The notes beneath the pieces are model-generated. The model was not told the origin of the DNA. It searched no databases and worked only from the letters and a program-made list of their open reading frames with translations. This document shows, one piece after another, positions 6,489 to 7,920 of a stretch of 7,920 nt of DNA. Every line of letters begins with the position of its first letter. The stretch's first letter is position 1. A program made the translations under genes and the position numbers. This DNA is from Verrucomicrobia bacterium UBA2460 (GTDB taxonomy: Bacteria; Verrucomicrobiota; Verrucomicrobiia; Methylacidiphilales; Verrucolacustridaceae), in assembly GCA_002342345.1 (NCBI GenBank), contig DDPU01000067.1:1-7920 (forward strand), written 5' to 3'.

Positions 6489-6868
6489 ATCAATCCGTCT
6501 CGCTCCAGCTCGTCCAGCCTCCGGTCATCGTGCTGGTCAACGATCTCCGTCACACCGGGCAATTCCAGTAGCACATCCAGGCAGAGGGAGATTTTTTCGC
6601 TCGGCAGGCCGGTGGTTTCAACGACCCGGCGGTTGCGGGTGAGGTACACCCAGGCAAAATCACCTCCCTGGATCACCCGAAACTGCATGTGGTCGGCGGG
6701 CATGAGGTCCTGCGGCTTTTGGATGGCCGTGGTGGTGTTGCCGGCCTGCACGCCCGGGACAACCTGTTCGACCTTTTCGAATCGCGTCAGCCAGGAATCG
6801 AGAATTTTCCGGACGGAACCGTCGTCGTGGGGTTCCGAGAAAACCGCCACATATCCCCGGGAGATCAC
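6485..6868 (-). CDS. Hypothetical protein, 127 aa, between dnaB and the glycosyltransferase
   Basis: I do not recognise this protein. It begins at GTG 6868, 14 nt after the dnaB stop, with GAGGGG (complement of 6879-6884, overlapping that stop) 10 nt upstream as ribosome-binding site. An in-frame GTG at codon 7 is an alternative start. It ends in TGA overlapping the GTG of the glycosyltransferase. The sequence is soluble and mixed in character: a probable first strand (GYVAVFSE), an amphipathic helix (VRKILDSWLTRFEKVEQVV), a middle part containing QFRVIQGGDFAWVYLTRNRR that looks like paired strands, a helix (SEKISLCLDVLLEL) and an acidic C-terminus (VDQHDDRRLDELERD). There is no transmembrane segment, signal peptide, Cys metal motif or helix-turn-helix. 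Tight packing on both sides and high third-position GC argue that it is a real gene. Confidence 0.75.
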   Translation of the reverse strand: MISRGYVAVFSEPHDDGSVRKILDSWLTRFEKVEQVVPGVQAGNTTTAIQKPQDLMPADHMQFRVIQGGDFAWVYLTRNRRVVETTGLPSEKISLCLDVLLELPGVTEIVDQHDDRRLDELERDGLM

Positions 6869-6882
6869 GGGCGACCGACCCC

Positions 6883-7920
6883 TCAGCGGGCTTCCCGGGG
6901 AAGGGAGTCGAAGCGGGTAAAGCGGGGCTGGAAAAGAAGGCGGATGCGGTCCGTCGGTCCGTTTCTTTGTTTGGCGATGTTGAGCTTGCAGATGATGCCC
7001 CGCTGGGCCAGGCGGGACCGTGCCGTTTCCTCGTCCTCGGAGGGGGTCTCCGCGGACTCGCCTCCCTCCTTTTCGCTCTCCCGGCTGAGCAGGAGGACCA
7101 CGTCGGCGTCCTGCTCGATGGAACCGGATTCCCTGAGGTGGTGGAGCGCCGGATCCGAGTTGGTCTCCTCGGGTTTACGGTTGAGCTGGGCGAGGACGAC
7201 CACCGGGACATTCAGTTCCATCGCCAGGGCCTTGAGGCCCCTGGAAATCTCCGAAACCTCCACTTGGCGGCTCTCGCGGGCGCGATCCGTCCCGGAGGTG
7301 AGCAGCTGGAGGTAGTCGATAAACAGGATCTCGATATGGTGCATCTTCTTGAGGCGGCGGGCGCGGGCGCGCAGCTGTCCGATGGAGAGAAGGCTGGATT
7401 CATCGAGCAGGAGGGGGAGGTCGCTGATCTCGGCGGCCACTCCGCGTAGGGCGGTGATCTGGCTGTCACTCAGCTGTCCACGGCGGATCTGTTCCGAGTC
7501 CAGTCCGGCATGGGAGGAGAGCAGACGGAACATCAGCTGCTGGGCGGACATTTCCAAGGAAAAGAAGGCCACCGGATATCCGGGGCGAACCAGTTCGTTT
7601 TTCGAGGGATCCAGCCGTTGGCGGAGGATGTGTCTTGCCATGCTCAGGGCGAGGGCGGTTTTGCCGACTCCCGGCCGCGCAGCGATGACAATCATCTCTC
7701 CCCCCTTGAAACCGGTGGTCATCTGGTCCAATTCGTCGAAGCCCGAGGGAATGCCCCCGTAAAATCCCTTGCCGCGGATCAACTGTTCGATCATGGCGAT
7801 GGTGCGGGGGGCAACCTCGGCCGCCCGCACGATCCCCTGCGTTTCCCGGCGGCCTCGGATTTCCAGGATGTCGCGCTCCGCCTCATCCAGGATGTTCTGG
7901 ACTTCATGGGGGCGCTCGTG
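6883..7920 (-). CDS. dnaB: Replicative DNA helicase DnaB, C-terminal ATPase domain (partial, 5' end off window)
   Basis: 345 residues are visible; the frame is open to the right edge, so the N-terminal DnaG-interacting domain lies outside. DnaB is the hexameric 5'-3' helicase at the replication fork. Seen: the linker segment (ILDEAERDILEIR), the domain start FYGGIPSGFDELDQMTTG, Walker A ARPGVGKT (complement of about 7657-7680), FSLEMS, Walker B ILFIDYLQLL, LAQLNRKPEE, the arginine-finger block LRESGSIEQDAD, and KQRNGPT near the C-terminus. No intein interrupts the P-loop or the other motifs. Two insertions stand out relative to compact DnaB proteins: RQRLDPSKNELVRPGYP after the Walker A helix, and an acidic stretch of about 27 residues (complement of about 6997-7077) before CKLNIAKQRN. 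The ATG at 7830 is internal, not the gene start. The 127-aa gene follows after 14 nt. Confidence 0.97.
   Translation of the reverse strand, partial: HERPHEVQNILDEAERDILEIRGRRETQGIVRAAEVAPRTIAMIEQLIRGKGFYGGIPSGFDELDQMTTGFKGGEMIVIAARPGVGKTALALSMARHILRQRLDPSKNELVRPGYPVAFFSLEMSAQQLMFRLLSSHAGLDSEQIRRGQLSDSQITALRGVAAEISDLPLLLDESSLLSIGQLRARARRLKKMHHIEILFIDYLQLLTSGTDRARESRQVEVSEISRGLKALAMELNVPVVVLAQLNRKPEETNSDPALHHLRESGSIEQDADVVLLLSRESEKEGGESAETPSEDEETARSRLAQRGIICKLNIAKQRNGPTDRIRLLFQPRFTRFDSLPREAR

Noticed and set aside
6883..7920. Possible intein in DnaB, a frequent intein host.
   Set aside because: The visible ATPase domain is continuous through Walker A, Walker B and the arginine-finger block, with no splice-junction or intein-length insertion.

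Overview
This is a compact, GC-rich (roughly 60-65% by eye) bacterial chromosomal window with eight protein-coding genes and no RNA gene, insertion sequence, CRISPR array or phage signature that I can see. The gene set suggests a Gram-negative, non-pathogen-like environmental bacterium. The wording of DnaB and MutM (for example GIGNWMADEILW in MutM), an MGDG-synthase-type glycosyltransferase and the intergenic repeat phrase together suggest Verrucomicrobiota or a neighbouring PVC lineage. That is an inference from memory of these families and is not proven here.

Layout. (1) Positions 1-2126 read leftward: mutM (Fpg DNA glycosylase, 2126-1302), then 8 nt later an unrecognised membrane protein (1293 to beyond position 1) with one N-terminal transmembrane segment, a large extracytoplasmic domain, a glycine-zipper hydrophobic region and a charged coiled-coil tail. 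(2) Positions 2197-5212 read rightward: a pterin-4a-carbinolamine dehydratase, gmd and fcl, with only 3 nt between successive genes, then 64 nt later a class I glutamine amidotransferase-like gene. gmd and fcl make GDP-L-fucose from GDP-mannose for surface polysaccharide. The dehydratase and amidotransferase are not obviously part of that pathway. (3) Positions 5213-5387 are a convergent intergenic region holding an imperfect 17-bp inverted repeat and a weak terminator-like hairpin. (4) Positions 7920-5388 read leftward: the C-terminal ATPase part of the replicative helicase DnaB, a 127-aa protein of unknown function, and an MGDG-synthase-family glycosyltransferase whose GTG start overlaps the stop of the unknown gene.

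How the genes work together. The window combines housekeeping replication and repair (dnaB, mutM) with envelope chemistry (GDP-fucose supply, probable glycolipid synthesis). The least explained items are the glycine-zipper membrane protein, the 127-aa protein between dnaB and the glycosyltransferase, and the intergenic inverted repeat. I found no convincing new multi-gene system. Many long open frames antisense to the real genes are by-products of high GC at third codon positions.
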